Positions 47,263-55,615 of a DNA stretch of 64,000 bases are shown here, piece by piece. The DNA is from Rathayibacter sp. VKM Ac-2879 (GTDB lineage Bacteria; Actinomycetota; Actinomycetes; Actinomycetales; Microbacteriaceae), in contig NZ_JADKSO010000002.1 of the NCBI RefSeq assembly GCF_015351245.1, positions 310,001 to 374,000 of the forward strand, written 5' to 3'. Each line of letters begins with the position of its first letter. The stretch's first letter is position 1. A model generated the notes under the pieces. It was not told the origin of the DNA, did no database searches, and saw only the letters and a list, made by a program, of their open reading frames with translations. Made by a program: the position numbers and the translations under genes.

Positions 47263-47928
47263 ATGACTGCGTCCTTCTCCCTGGCCGACCCGCCGAGCCT
47301 GTCCGATCTCCGGGTGTTCCTCGGTCGCTCGGCTCGCGTCGAGGATGGCGCGGTCCGTCTCCTCGCCGACGGGCGGGTGCTCGCGGTCTACACGCCGATC
47401 CTCCAGCCGCGCGGGCTGCTCGACCGCTCGGCCACCGTGCTCGGGCTGCGTGTGTTCGCTCTCGCGGAGCCGGCCGCGTTCGACCGGGTCGTCACGATCC
47501 GCGCCCTCTCGGACAGGCTCGCCCGCCTGCAGTGGGCCCCCGGCGGCGCGGACGGCAAACCCGTCACCCTGCCCGACGGCGACGACGCGACCGCTGGTGC
47601 GTGGGCGGGCGTGTCTCCTCCCCGCGGCGGATGGACGCGTCGGGAGCCCGTGGACCCCGTGATGCTCGAGCGCGTGGCCCGCGACGGGATCGACGAGATC
47701 GCCGGGGCGGTGGGCTCAGAGACAGGAGAGCAGATCGTCGGCCGCGTGCGGTCGAGCATCTGGGGGCGCCCGCTGGACGGGCTCGACGGTGTCCCGGCGG
47801 GGGCCGCCTTCGCTCTGTTCGCCCTCGGGTTCCTCGAGGCGAACGACCCGGTGGCCGTCCTCGAGAGCGGGGCGTGGCGGCGGCTGACGTCGCGGCGCGG
47901 CCACGTGCTCGTACGGACTCCGGGCTGA
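47263..47928 (+). CDS. Conserved actinobacterial hypothetical protein
   Basis: 221 residues, soluble and mostly alpha/beta with no recognised motif. DLRVFLGRSARVEDGAVRLL and VLAVYTPILQPRGLLDRSAT are the most conserved-looking blocks; a later acidic helix (EIAGAVGSETGEQIVGRVRS) and GAAFALFALGFLE follow. The ATG at 47263 is preceded by a TAAGTT hexamer at 47247 (10 bases) and by no clear Shine-Dalgarno. Divergent from tesB, convergent with the hemoglobin gene. Confidence 0.7.
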   Translation: MTASFSLADPPSLSDLRVFLGRSARVEDGAVRLLADGRVLAVYTPILQPRGLLDRSATVLGLRVFALAEPAAFDRVVTIRALSDRLARLQWAPGGADGKPVTLPDGDDATAGAWAGVSPPRGGWTRREPVDPVMLERVARDGIDEIAGAVGSETGEQIVGRVRSSIWGRPLDGLDGVPAGAAFALFALGFLEANDPVAVLESGAWRRLTSRRGHVLVRTPG

Positions 47929-47935
47929 GACGCGC

Positions 47936-48346
47936 CTACTCCTCGAAGGTGTTGACCATCGCGTGCGCCGCCCGCTCGAGGTAGTCCCACAGCAGGGCGT
48001 CATCGGCGGGAGCGAGCTCGAGCTCGTCGACGGCCACGCGCATGTGCTGCAGCCAGTGGTCGCGCGCAGCAGGATTCACGCGGAACGGCTGGTGCCGCAT
48101 TCGCAGCCGAGGGTGGCCGCGCTCCTGGCTGTAGGTGGTGGGGCCGCCCCAGTACTGCTCGAGGAATCCGGTGAGGCGTTGGATCGCCCCTTCGAGGTCG
48201 TCGGCGGGGTAGAGGGGCCACAGTACGTCGTCCTCTCGGACGCCCTCGTAGAAGCGGCGCACGAGCCGCTCAAAGGTCGGCCGGCCGCCGATGTGCTCCC
48301 AGAAGCTCCGCATCGGTGGCGTGCCGCCGATCTGCAGGCCGCTCAC
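47936..48346 (-). CDS. Group II truncated hemoglobin
   Basis: 136 residues, compact 2-on-2 globin. FWEHIGGRPTFERLVRRFYE (A-B helices), LYPADDLEGAIQRLTGFLEQYWGGPTTYSQERGHP and RMRHQPFRVNPAARDHWLQHM carry the group II features. These are the F-helix proximal His in MRHQPF, and the Trp in DHWLQH at the G8-type position. Such proteins bind O2/NO; the role is usually detoxification or oxygen handling. Its GTG overlaps the mscS stop (GTGA), so it is translated from the channel's mRNA. Confidence 0.9.
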   Translation of the reverse strand: MSGLQIGGTPPMRSFWEHIGGRPTFERLVRRFYEGVREDDVLWPLYPADDLEGAIQRLTGFLEQYWGGPTTYSQERGHPRLRMRHQPFRVNPAARDHWLQHMRVAVDELELAPADDALLWDYLERAAHAMVNTFEE

Positions 48347-49422
48347 GATCGCGGTCCCTTCTCGGGGGTCGCGCCCTCACCCGGCGCGTCCTTCGCGCGA
48401 CGCAGAGCGCGGGGGAGGCGGACGGGCTTGCCGCGCTCGGTCGTCACGACCGGCGACGGGGTGGTGCGCGGCGGCTTCGCTCCTCCGACGCTCGTCGCGC
48501 CCTCGAAGCCCTGCAGCACGACGGTGGTGAGCGAGGGCAGCTTGACGTCGAGAGCGTCCAGAGCGCGCTTCAGGCGCTGCCGCAACTCCCGCGCGACGTC
48601 GTCCTTCGCGGTGGTGCGGGTCTTGACCACGACTCGGATGACGAGAGCGTCGTCGGCGATCGACTCCAGTCCCCAGAGCTCGGGTTTGTCGATGATCCTC
48701 GCGCGCCAGCGGCTGCTGGCGGCCAGTTCGTTGGCGGTGGCGAGGACAGTGGACTGCACCTGCTCGAGGTCCGTCTCGTAAGGGACGGCGAGATCGACGA
48801 TGACGCGGGACCAGCCCTGCGACATATTGCCGACTCGCACGATCTCGCCATTGCGCACGAACCACAGCGTGCCGTTAACATCCCGGATCTGCGTGACCCG
48901 GACACCGACCGACTCGACGACTCCGGTGGCCTGCCCGGTGTCGACCACGTCGCCCACGCCGAGTTGGTCTTCGGCGACCATGAACAGCCCGTTGAGGACG
49001 TCTTTGACGATGTTCTGGGCGCCGAAACCGAGGCCGGCGCCGAGGGCCGCGGTGAGCAGCGCGAAGGAGCCGATGAGCGTGTTGTCGATCGTGTTCACGA
49101 CCATCACCACGGCGATGACGATGATCAGGATCGAGCTGATGTTGTTGAGGATCGAGCCCAGGGTGCGCGTGCGCTGCACCACGCGCACGGCGGCGAGGGG
49201 GGAGGCGGCGATCGACTGAGTGTCCTCGACGCGCTGGCGTCTCTTGACTCCCGAGACGATCTGGTCGACGACGCGACCCACGACGAAGTGCGCGATCACT
49301 CGGGCGATCAGCGCCCCCACGATGATCGACACGACCCAGACGATCCTCCAGAAGGCGTCGGAGTCGAAGAACGACAGAGTGGCGGCGACGGGGTCGGGAG
49401 TGGAGGTCTCGAGAAGCAGCAT
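48343..49422 (-). CDS. Small-conductance mechanosensitive channel, MscS family
   Basis: 359 residues. TM1 is ~25-45, TM2 ~90-110 and the pore helix TM3 is LLTAALGAGLGFGAQNIVKDVLNGLFM. A beta domain (GVGDVVDTGQATGVVESVGVR) and a cytoplasmic alpha/beta cage follow. A basic, Pro-rich C-terminal tail of ~45 residues is an addition to the E. coli model. It would release solutes on hypo-osmotic shock. The ATG has GGAGGGG 4 bases before it and a TAGCCT hexamer 9 bases before it. Co-transcribed with the truncated hemoglobin. Confidence 0.92.
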   Translation of the reverse strand: MLLLETSTPDPVAATLSFFDSDAFWRIVWVVSIIVGALIARVIAHFVVGRVVDQIVSGVKRRQRVEDTQSIAASPLAAVRVVQRTRTLGSILNNISSILIIVIAVVMVVNTIDNTLIGSFALLTAALGAGLGFGAQNIVKDVLNGLFMVAEDQLGVGDVVDTGQATGVVESVGVRVTQIRDVNGTLWFVRNGEIVRVGNMSQGWSRVIVDLAVPYETDLEQVQSTVLATANELAASSRWRARIIDKPELWGLESIADDALVIRVVVKTRTTAKDDVARELRQRLKRALDALDVKLPSLTTVVLQGFEGATSVGGAKPPRTTPSPVVTTERGKPVRLPRALRRAKDAPGEGATPEKGPRS

Positions 49423-49493
49423 GACCCCTCCAGGCTACGGGACGCCTGCCTGCGAGGCCGATGCGACCTCGCCCTTCGACGGACGGCCGCGTA

Positions 49494-49499
49494 TAGATT
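49494..49499 (+). promoter_or_regulatory. -10 element TAGATT of prpBC
   Basis: TAGATT inside TATAGATTC, 46 bases before the prpB ATG; divergent from the MscS gene. Confidence 0.5.
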
Positions 49500-49545
49500 C
49501 GAGGAGGGCCCGCGTCGGCCCGATCGCTTCAGGGAAGGACGCCCG

Positions 49546-50457
49546 ATGCTCCACTCCACCCGGACCCCCGCCGAGAAGCGCCGAGCGTTCCGTGAGCGTC
49601 TGGCCTCGGGCGAGCTGCTCCAGCTGCCGGGCGCGTTCACGCCGCTCTCGGCCCGCCTCATCGAGGCGAAGGGCTTCGACGGGGTCTACGTCTCGGGCGC
49701 GGTGCTCTCGGCTGAGCTGGGCCTGCCCGACATCGGCCTGACCACGCTGACCGAAGTCGCCGGCCGCGCGCAGCAGATCGCACGGATGACCGAACTGCCC
49801 GTGCTGGTCGACGCCGACACGGGTTTCGGCGAGCCGTTGAACGTGGCCCGCACGGTGCAGACCCTCGAGGACGCGGGAGTCGCTGGCCTGCACATCGAGG
49901 ACCAGGTGAATCCCAAGCGGTGCGGGCACCTCGACGGCAAGGCCGTGGTCGACGAGGCCACCTCGGTGCGGAGGATCGCGGCGGCCGTCGACGCTCGCCG
50001 CGATCCGGACCTCGTGGTCATGGCACGCACCGACATCCGTGCCCTCGACGGCCTGCCTGCCGCGATCGACCGCGCGAAGCTCCTCGTCGATGCGGGCGCC
50101 GACGCCATCTTCCCGGAGGCGATGCGCGACCTCCACGAGTTCGAGGCCGTCCGCGCCGCGGTCGAGGTGCCGATCCTGGCCAACATGACCGAGTTCGGGA
50201 AGAGCGAGCTGTTCACCGCGCAGCAGCTGGCCGACGCGGGAGTGAACGTCGTGATCCACCCCGTGTCCCTCCTGCGGATCGCGATGGGGGCGGCGATGCG
50301 CGCGCTCGACACGCTGAAGGCCGAGGGTTCCCTCCGCAGCGAGGTGCCGGCGATGCAGACGCGCGCAGAGCTCTACGAGCTGCTCGACTACGCCGCCTAT
50401 AGCCGCTTCGACGAGAACGTCTTCGACTTCTCGCTCGCCGAGCACTACGGCGCCTGA
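49546..50457 (+). CDS. prpB: 2-Methylisocitrate lyase
   Basis: 303 residues. It cleaves 2-methylisocitrate to pyruvate and succinate, the last step of the methylcitrate cycle for propionate. The isocitrate-lyase-superfamily motif KRCGHLDGK (Cys126) and VLVDADTGFGEPLNVART match PrpB. AGGGAAGGA precedes the ATG at 49546. A longer frame that opens upstream is antisense to mscS. prpC follows 79 bases later; no prpD is present on either side. Confidence 0.95.
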   Translation: MLHSTRTPAEKRRAFRERLASGELLQLPGAFTPLSARLIEAKGFDGVYVSGAVLSAELGLPDIGLTTLTEVAGRAQQIARMTELPVLVDADTGFGEPLNVARTVQTLEDAGVAGLHIEDQVNPKRCGHLDGKAVVDEATSVRRIAAAVDARRDPDLVVMARTDIRALDGLPAAIDRAKLLVDAGADAIFPEAMRDLHEFEAVRAAVEVPILANMTEFGKSELFTAQQLADAGVNVVIHPVSLLRIAMGAAMRALDTLKAEGSLRSEVPAMQTRAELYELLDYAAYSRFDENVFDFSLAEHYGA

Positions 50458-50536
50458 GCCGGGCGGGACGAAACCGCACTGCACGACCCGACGGCGCCAT
50501 CCGACGCCGTCGCCCTCTCTCGCGAAGGAGCGAAGG

Positions 50537-51673
50537 ATGCGCACCACCGACCAGGACATCCACAAGGGGCTCGTGGGAGTCGTCGTCGACACGACGGCCG
50601 TCTCGAAGGTCGACCCCGAGTCGAACTCCCTTCTCTACCGCGGCTACCCGGTGCAGGAGCTCGCCGCACGGTGCTCCTTCGAGGAGGTGACATGGCTCCT
50701 CTGGCAGGGCGAGCTGCCGAGTGCCGCGGAGGCCGCGGGCCTCGCCTCGGTCGAGCGAGCGCACCGTGCGCTGCGGCCGGAGGTGCGCGCGGTGATCGAC
50801 CTGCTGCCCGTCTCGGCGCATCCGATGGACGTCGTGCGTACCGCCGTCAGCGCTCTCGGTGCGCTCGACCCGGAGCCCGACGCCGACGGTCCGGGGGCGA
50901 TCCTCGAGCGTTCGGTGCTGCTCTGGGCGGCTCTCCCCGCGATCGTCGCCTACGCGCAACGACGCCGCCAGGGTCAGGAGCCGATCGAGCCGCGCGCCGA
51001 TCTCGACTACCCCGAGAACTTCCTCTGGATGACGCTCGGCGACGTTCCGGCTCCGGTCGTGATCGACGCCTTCCGCGTCTCGCTCATCCTCTACGCCGAG
51101 CACTCCTTCAACGCCTCCACCTTCACGGCCCGCGTGGTCACGTCGACGCTCTCGGACGTGTACTCGGCCGTCACGGCCGCGGTCGGCGCGCTCAAGGGTC
51201 CTCTGCACGGAGGCGCGAACGAGGCGGTCCTCCACGTGCTCGACGAGATCGGCATCGGTCCCGATGCCCCCGCGCGGGCGGAGGCGTGGCTCGGCACCGC
51301 GCTCGGCGAGCGGCGCAAGGTGATGGGCTTCGGGCACCGCGTCTACAAGACGGGCGACTCCCGGGTGCCGACGATGGACGCCTCCCTGCGCCGCCTCGCC
51401 GAGCACGAGGGCGCCGACGAGCTGATCGAGCTCTACGACGCGCTGGCCGCGGCGATGAGGGAGCGCACCGGGATACTCCCGAACCTCGACTACCCCTCCG
51501 GCCCGGCCTATCGCCTGATGGGCTTCGAGACCGAGATCTTCACGCCGCTGTTCGTTGCGGCCCGTGTCGTCGGCTGGACGGCGCACGTGCTGGAGCAGCG
51601 CGCGTCGAACGCCCTCATCCGGCCGTTGTCCGCTTACGTCGGAGCGGAGCGGCGCGAGGTCCCGCAGGACTGA
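50537..51673 (+). CDS. prpC: 2-Methylcitrate synthase (citrate synthase family)
   Basis: 378 residues. It condenses propionyl-CoA with oxaloacetate. LYRGYPVQELA, EHSFNASTFTARVV (His), GPLHGGANEAV (His) and KVMGFGHRVYKTGDSR (His and Arg) are the citrate-synthase blocks. The short N-terminus and the prpB neighbour favour a methylcitrate synthase, although some such enzymes also make citrate. GAAGGAG before the ATG. Ends with a strong hairpin shared with pepN. Confidence 0.92.
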   Translation: MRTTDQDIHKGLVGVVVDTTAVSKVDPESNSLLYRGYPVQELAARCSFEEVTWLLWQGELPSAAEAAGLASVERAHRALRPEVRAVIDLLPVSAHPMDVVRTAVSALGALDPEPDADGPGAILERSVLLWAALPAIVAYAQRRRQGQEPIEPRADLDYPENFLWMTLGDVPAPVVIDAFRVSLILYAEHSFNASTFTARVVTSTLSDVYSAVTAAVGALKGPLHGGANEAVLHVLDEIGIGPDAPARAEAWLGTALGERRKVMGFGHRVYKTGDSRVPTMDASLRRLAEHEGADELIELYDALAAAMRERTGILPNLDYPSGPAYRLMGFETEIFTPLFVAARVVGWTAHVLEQRASNALIRPLSAYVGAERREVPQD

Positions 51674-51676
51674 ACG

Positions 51677-51718
51677 ACAGGGCCACCCGACCCGGGGATG
51701 CCGGTCGGGTGGCCCTGT
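51677..51718. terminator. Bidirectional terminator between prpC and pepN
   Basis: ACAGGGCCACCCGACC (51677-51692) and GGTCGGGTGGCCCTGT (51703-51718) form a perfect 16-bp stem with a ten-base loop. Confidence 0.88.
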
Positions 51719-51726
51719 TCGGAGCG

Positions 51727-54285
51727 TCAGCCCCGTGCGTCGCGCTCCTGCGCCCTCAGCGCACGCTCGACATCGGCGAGGTTCTCGATCACGAGACGCC
51801 GCAGGGCCGGCACCTCCGGGTTGGCGTCGAGCCACTCCCGGGTCGCGTCGACGATCTGCTGCGATGGGGAGGCCGCAGGGTAGAACCCGACGATCACGTA
51901 TTCCGCGATCTTGTAGCTCTTCGACTCCCACAGTGAGCGGAGCGCTCCGAAGTACACCGGTATCATCGCGTCGAGCAGATGCGGGTCCGCGACGCGACGG
52001 AAGCCCAGACCCGTGGAGCGCACGATCGTGTTGGGCGCCGAGTCGTCGCTGGTGACCGACTCCCAGGCCACGCGCTTCGCCTCGACCGTGGGCAGAGCGG
52101 CGCGCGCATGCGCCGCCGACTGCTGTCCGGTCGCGGTGTTGTCGGAGGCGAGCATCGCGTCGATCGTGTCGGCGTCGGCCCGCCCGCCGGCGGCGAGCGC
52201 GATGAGCAGCTCCCAGCCGAGGTCGGTGTCGATGTCGAGGCCCTCGAGCGTGGCGCTCCCGTCGAGGAGCGCCTGAACAGCGTCGAGCTGCGCCGGCGTC
52301 GAGGCGATCGCGGCGAAGAACTTCACGAACTGGAACTGCGCGTCGCTGCCGGCCGCGGCCTGCTGGGCCAGCGACCACAGCTGGTCCCCGGCCTCCTCGA
52401 CGACCTCGGCACGGTACTCGGGCGCCACGTACTGCGTCGCTGCGGTCACCAACTGGCTGAGCGCGGTGCGCCGAGTGGTCGACTCCGTCTCGGTCGCGAT
52501 GTTGCCCAGCACCAGGCGCACGAAGTCACGAGGCGCGGACTCGGCGTCGCGGGTCGCATCCCACACCGAGCCCCACACGAGCGAGCGGGCGAGCGGGCTC
52601 TCGATGTCGGCGAGGTGCTCGATGGCCACGGCGAGCGACTGCTCGTCGAGGCGGATCTTGGCGTAGGCGAGGTCGTCGTCGTTGAGGAGGAGGAGGGCGG
52701 GCCTGGCGCGACCGATCAGCTCGGGCACCTCGGTGCGCACTCCGTCGACGTCGAGCTCCAGCCGGTCGACCCGCACGAGCCGATCGCCGTCGAAGTCGTA
52801 CAGGCCCACCGCGAGACGGTGCGGGCGGATCGTCGGGTACTCCTCGATGGCGCTCTGCAGGATCGCGAACGACGCGATCGCCCCCGACTCGTCGACCGCG
52901 ATCTCGGGTCGCAGCGTGTTGACCCCGGCGGTCTCGAGCCACTGTGCCGCCCAGTCACCGAGGTCGCGGCCACTCGTCGCCTCGAGCTCGACGAGCAGGT
53001 CGTGCAGCTCCGTGTTCGAGAACGCGTGCTTGACGAAGTACTCGTGCACGCCGGCGAGGAACTCCTTCTCGCCGACCCATGCCACGAGCTGCTTGAGCAC
53101 CGAGGCGCCCTTGGCATAGGTGATGCCGTCGAAGTTGACCTGGACGTCTTCGAGGTCGTTGATCGTCGCGACGATCGGATGTGTCGAGGGCAGCTGGTCC
53201 TGACGGTAGGCCCAGCTCTTCTCCATCGCGGCAAAGGTCGTCCATGCCTCGTTCCACTCGGTCGCCTCGGCGGTGGCGAGGGTGGAGGCGTACTCGGCGA
53301 ACGACTCGTTCAGCCAGAGGTCGTTCCACCACGTCATCGTCACGAGGTCCCCGAACCACATGTGCGCGAGTTCGTGCAGGATCGTGACGACCCGGCGCTC
53401 CTTGACGGCGTCGGCGACCTTCGAACGGAACACGTAGGTCTCGGTGAAGGTGACGGCTCCCGCGTTCTCCATCGCCCCGGCGTTGAACTCGGGGACGAAG
53501 AGCTGGTCGTACTTGGCGAACGGGTAGGGGACGCCGAACTTCTCCTCGTAGAAGGCGAAGCCCTGCTTGGTCTTCTCGAAGACGTAGTCGGCGTCGAGGA
53601 ACGGGGCGAGCGAGGCGCGCGCGAAGACGCCGAGCGGGATGGTGCGGCCGTCGGAGGAGACGAGCGAGTCGGTCTCGACGACGTAGGGGCCCGCGATGAG
53701 GGCGGTGATGTAGGAGGAGATGCGCGGGGTGGGATCGAAGCTCCACGTCGCGATCCCGTCCCCCGCGGGCACCGGCGCCGGGGTGGGCTGGTTCGAGACG
53801 ACCTGCCAGGTGGCGGGCGCTGTGACCGTGAAGCGGAACTCGGCCTTGAGGTCGGGCTGCTCGAACACGGCGAAGACGCGGCGTGAATCCGGGACCTCGA
53901 ACTGCGTGTAGAGGTAGACCTCGCCGTCGACCGGGTCGACGAAGCGGTGCAGGCCCTCGCCGGTGTTGGTGTACGCGGCGTCGGACACGACCGTCACCTC
54001 GTTCTCGACGGCGAGCGAGTCGAGGCGGATGCGGACGCCGTCGGCGACCTCGGCAGGGTCGAGCTCGACGCCGTTCAGGGTCACGGAGTGCACCGTGCGG
54101 GTGATCGCGTCGAGGAAGCTCGAGGCGCCGTCGGTGGCCGAGAAGCGCACGGTCGTCGTGCTGAGGAAGGTCTCGGCTCCCCGCGTGAGGTCGAGGGCGA
54201 TGTCGTAGTCGTGGACCTGGATCAGCGAGGCGCGCTCCTGCGCCTCGCTCCGCGTGAGGTTGTCTCCTGGCACAGGGTGCTCCAT
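51727..54285 (-). CDS. pepN: Aminopeptidase N (M1 family)
   Basis: 852 residues, cytosolic zinc aminopeptidase. The GAMEN exopeptidase motif is in EFNAGAMENAGAVTF. The zinc site is HELAHMWFGD (His304, Glu305, His308) with the third ligand Glu in NESFAEY. A large C-terminal ERAP1-like helical domain (from about residue 500) is complete. The ATG at 54285 starts the conserved region; a longer frame upstream is unsupported. Convergent with prpC across a shared terminator. Confidence 0.95.
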   Translation of the reverse strand: MEHPVPGDNLTRSEAQERASLIQVHDYDIALDLTRGAETFLSTTTVRFSATDGASSFLDAITRTVHSVTLNGVELDPAEVADGVRIRLDSLAVENEVTVVSDAAYTNTGEGLHRFVDPVDGEVYLYTQFEVPDSRRVFAVFEQPDLKAEFRFTVTAPATWQVVSNQPTPAPVPAGDGIATWSFDPTPRISSYITALIAGPYVVETDSLVSSDGRTIPLGVFARASLAPFLDADYVFEKTKQGFAFYEEKFGVPYPFAKYDQLFVPEFNAGAMENAGAVTFTETYVFRSKVADAVKERRVVTILHELAHMWFGDLVTMTWWNDLWLNESFAEYASTLATAEATEWNEAWTTFAAMEKSWAYRQDQLPSTHPIVATINDLEDVQVNFDGITYAKGASVLKQLVAWVGEKEFLAGVHEYFVKHAFSNTELHDLLVELEATSGRDLGDWAAQWLETAGVNTLRPEIAVDESGAIASFAILQSAIEEYPTIRPHRLAVGLYDFDGDRLVRVDRLELDVDGVRTEVPELIGRARPALLLLNDDDLAYAKIRLDEQSLAVAIEHLADIESPLARSLVWGSVWDATRDAESAPRDFVRLVLGNIATETESTTRRTALSQLVTAATQYVAPEYRAEVVEEAGDQLWSLAQQAAAGSDAQFQFVKFFAAIASTPAQLDAVQALLDGSATLEGLDIDTDLGWELLIALAAGGRADADTIDAMLASDNTATGQQSAAHARAALPTVEAKRVAWESVTSDDSAPNTIVRSTGLGFRRVADPHLLDAMIPVYFGALRSLWESKSYKIAEYVIVGFYPAASPSQQIVDATREWLDANPEVPALRRLVIENLADVERALRAQERDARG

Positions 54286-54338
54286 CCGTTCGTCTCGGGC
54301 GCTGCCGCGGGGCGCCTTGGTGCGGACGCCGCCGATCC

Positions 54339-54344
54339 ACCCTA
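54339..54344 (-). promoter_or_regulatory. -10 element TAGGGT upstream of pepN
   Basis: TAGGGT on the minus strand about 53 bases upstream of the pepN ATG, in the divergent region with the DsbA-like gene. Confidence 0.4.
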
Positions 54345-54410
54345 GAGCCGGGCGCCTTCCGTCGCGGAACCCGCAGCTTGCGGCACGGGAGGCGACGGGC
54401 ACGAGTGCGC

Positions 54411-54430
54411 GGCTTCTTCGAGCTGAAGCG
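54411..54430 (+). repeat. 20-base direct repeat, copy 1 (upstream of DsbA-like gene)
   Basis: GGCTTCTTCGAGCTGAAGCG, matching 54996-55015 in 19 of 20 bases and the same orientation. It lies just before the -10 of the DsbA-like gene. Confidence 0.7.
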
Positions 54431-54433
54431 GCG

Positions 54434-54439
54434 TACCGT
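54434..54439 (+). promoter_or_regulatory. -10 element TACCGT, leaderless start of DsbA-like gene
   Basis: TACCGT ends 7 bases before the ATG at 54447. Confidence 0.55.
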
Positions 54440-54446
54440 GGTGGCC

Positions 54447-55046
54447 ATGACCTCCGTCGATTTCTGGTTCGATCCCTCCTGCCCGTGGGCCTGGATGACC
54501 TCGCGTTTCGTGGACGAGGTGACGCCGGCCCGCCAGCTCGACGTGCACTGGCATGTGATGAGCCTCGCGGTCCTCAACGAGGACAAGGACGTCGATGACT
54601 CTTACCGCGCATTCCTCCCGCGCGCGCTGCGCTACACGCGCCTCGTCACCGCCGTCGCTGAGCGCGAGGGCCGCGAGCGCATCAAACCGTTGTATGACGC
54701 GCTCGGCGCGCGGATCCACGTCGGCGGCCGGACCGACGCGGACACGGTCATCGCCGAGTCGCTCGCCGAGCTCGGCCTTCCCGCCGAGCTCGCGGCGTTC
54801 GCGGACTCGGGAGAGTACGACGAGCCGATGCGCGCCTCCCACGCCGACGGCATCGGGCGGGTCGGCCAGGATGTGGGCACCCCCGTGATCGCGATCGGCG
54901 ACGTGGCGTTCTTCGGCCCGGTGATCTCGCCTGCTCCTCGCGGTGAGCAGGCGCTCGCGCTCTGGGACGGCATCGCGATGGCCGCCTCCTACGACGGCTT
55001 CTTCGAGCTCAAGCGCTCGCGCACCCGCGATCCGCAGTTCGGCTGA
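54447..55046 (+). CDS. DsbA-family protein, mycothiol-dependent Rv2466c-like
   Basis: 199 residues, DsbA-fold oxidoreductase. It opens VDFWFDPSCPWAWMTSRF, where a CxxC would be expected; only Cys12 is present (C-P-W-A), so it is a monothiol form. HWHVMSLAVLNEDKD and VGTPVIAIGDVAFFGP (cis-Pro loop) match the mycothiol-linked Rv2466c family. The C-terminus ends YDGFFELKRSRTRDPQFG. Start ATG at 54447 follows TACCGT by 7 bases. A near-identical copy of the bases for GFFELKR lies upstream at 54411-54430. Confidence 0.85.
   Translation: MTSVDFWFDPSCPWAWMTSRFVDEVTPARQLDVHWHVMSLAVLNEDKDVDDSYRAFLPRALRYTRLVTAVAEREGRERIKPLYDALGARIHVGGRTDADTVIAESLAELGLPAELAAFADSGEYDEPMRASHADGIGRVGQDVGTPVIAIGDVAFFGPVISPAPRGEQALALWDGIAMAASYDGFFELKRSRTRDPQFG
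54996..55015 (+). repeat. 20-base direct repeat, copy 2 (3' end of DsbA-like gene)
   Basis: GGCTTCTTCGAGCTCAAGCG, encoding GFFELKR near the C-terminus; see copy 1 at 54411. Confidence 0.7.
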
Positions 55047-55051
55047 CGCGG

Positions 55052-55057
55052 TACTCT
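55052..55057 (+). promoter_or_regulatory. -10 element TACTCT of rpiB
   Basis: TACTCT 54 bases before the rpiB GTG; the leader contains GGAGGA at 55099. Confidence 0.5.
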
Positions 55058-55111
55058 GACTCCCGGCCCGGGCTGCACGGGCCTCAGACGGCACTCCCGG
55101 AGGACGAGCGC

Positions 55112-55615
55112 GTGCGCATCCACATCGCAACGGACCACGCAGGGCTGGATTTCAGCCGGCACCTGATTCAGCACCTCGGTGCGGCGGGCCACGAGGTGGT
55201 CGACCACGGCCCCACCTCCTACGACCCGCTCGACGATTACCCCTCGTTCTGCATCAACGCCGCGGTCGCGGTCGTCCGCGACCAAGAGGCAGGCGTGCAG
55301 GCGCTCGGCGTGGTGTTCGGAGGCTCGGGCAACGGCGAGCAGATCGCCGCGAACAAGGTGGTCGGCGTGCGCGCGGCGCTGGTCTGGAACCTCAGCACCG
55401 CGGTGCTCGCCCGCCAGCACAACGACGCGAACGTGATCTCGATCGGCGCGCGTCAGCACTCGGTCGAGGAGGCGACGAGCTTCATCGACGCTTTCGTCGC
55501 CGAGCCGTTCAGCTTCGAGGAGCGTCACGCTCGTCGCATCGCGCAGCTCGCCGAGTACGAGGCGACAGGAGCGATCGCCGGCCGCGTGATCGACTCCGCT
55601 CCGATCGGCGACTGA
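55112..55615 (+). CDS. rpiB: Ribose-5-phosphate isomerase B
   Basis: 167 residues. It interconverts ribose-5-P and ribulose-5-P in the non-oxidative pentose phosphate branch. ATDHAGLDFSRHL (phosphate loop) and GGSGNGEQIAANKV are visible. The latter has Glu where E. coli-type RpiB uses Cys as the catalytic base, the known mycobacterial/actinobacterial variation. GGAGGA precedes the GTG. Its stop is immediately followed by the GTG of the glycosylase gene. Confidence 0.95.
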   Translation: MRIHIATDHAGLDFSRHLIQHLGAAGHEVVDHGPTSYDPLDDYPSFCINAAVAVVRDQEAGVQALGVVFGGSGNGEQIAANKVVGVRAALVWNLSTAVLARQHNDANVISIGARQHSVEEATSFIDAFVAEPFSFEERHARRIAQLAEYEATGAIAGRVIDSAPIGD

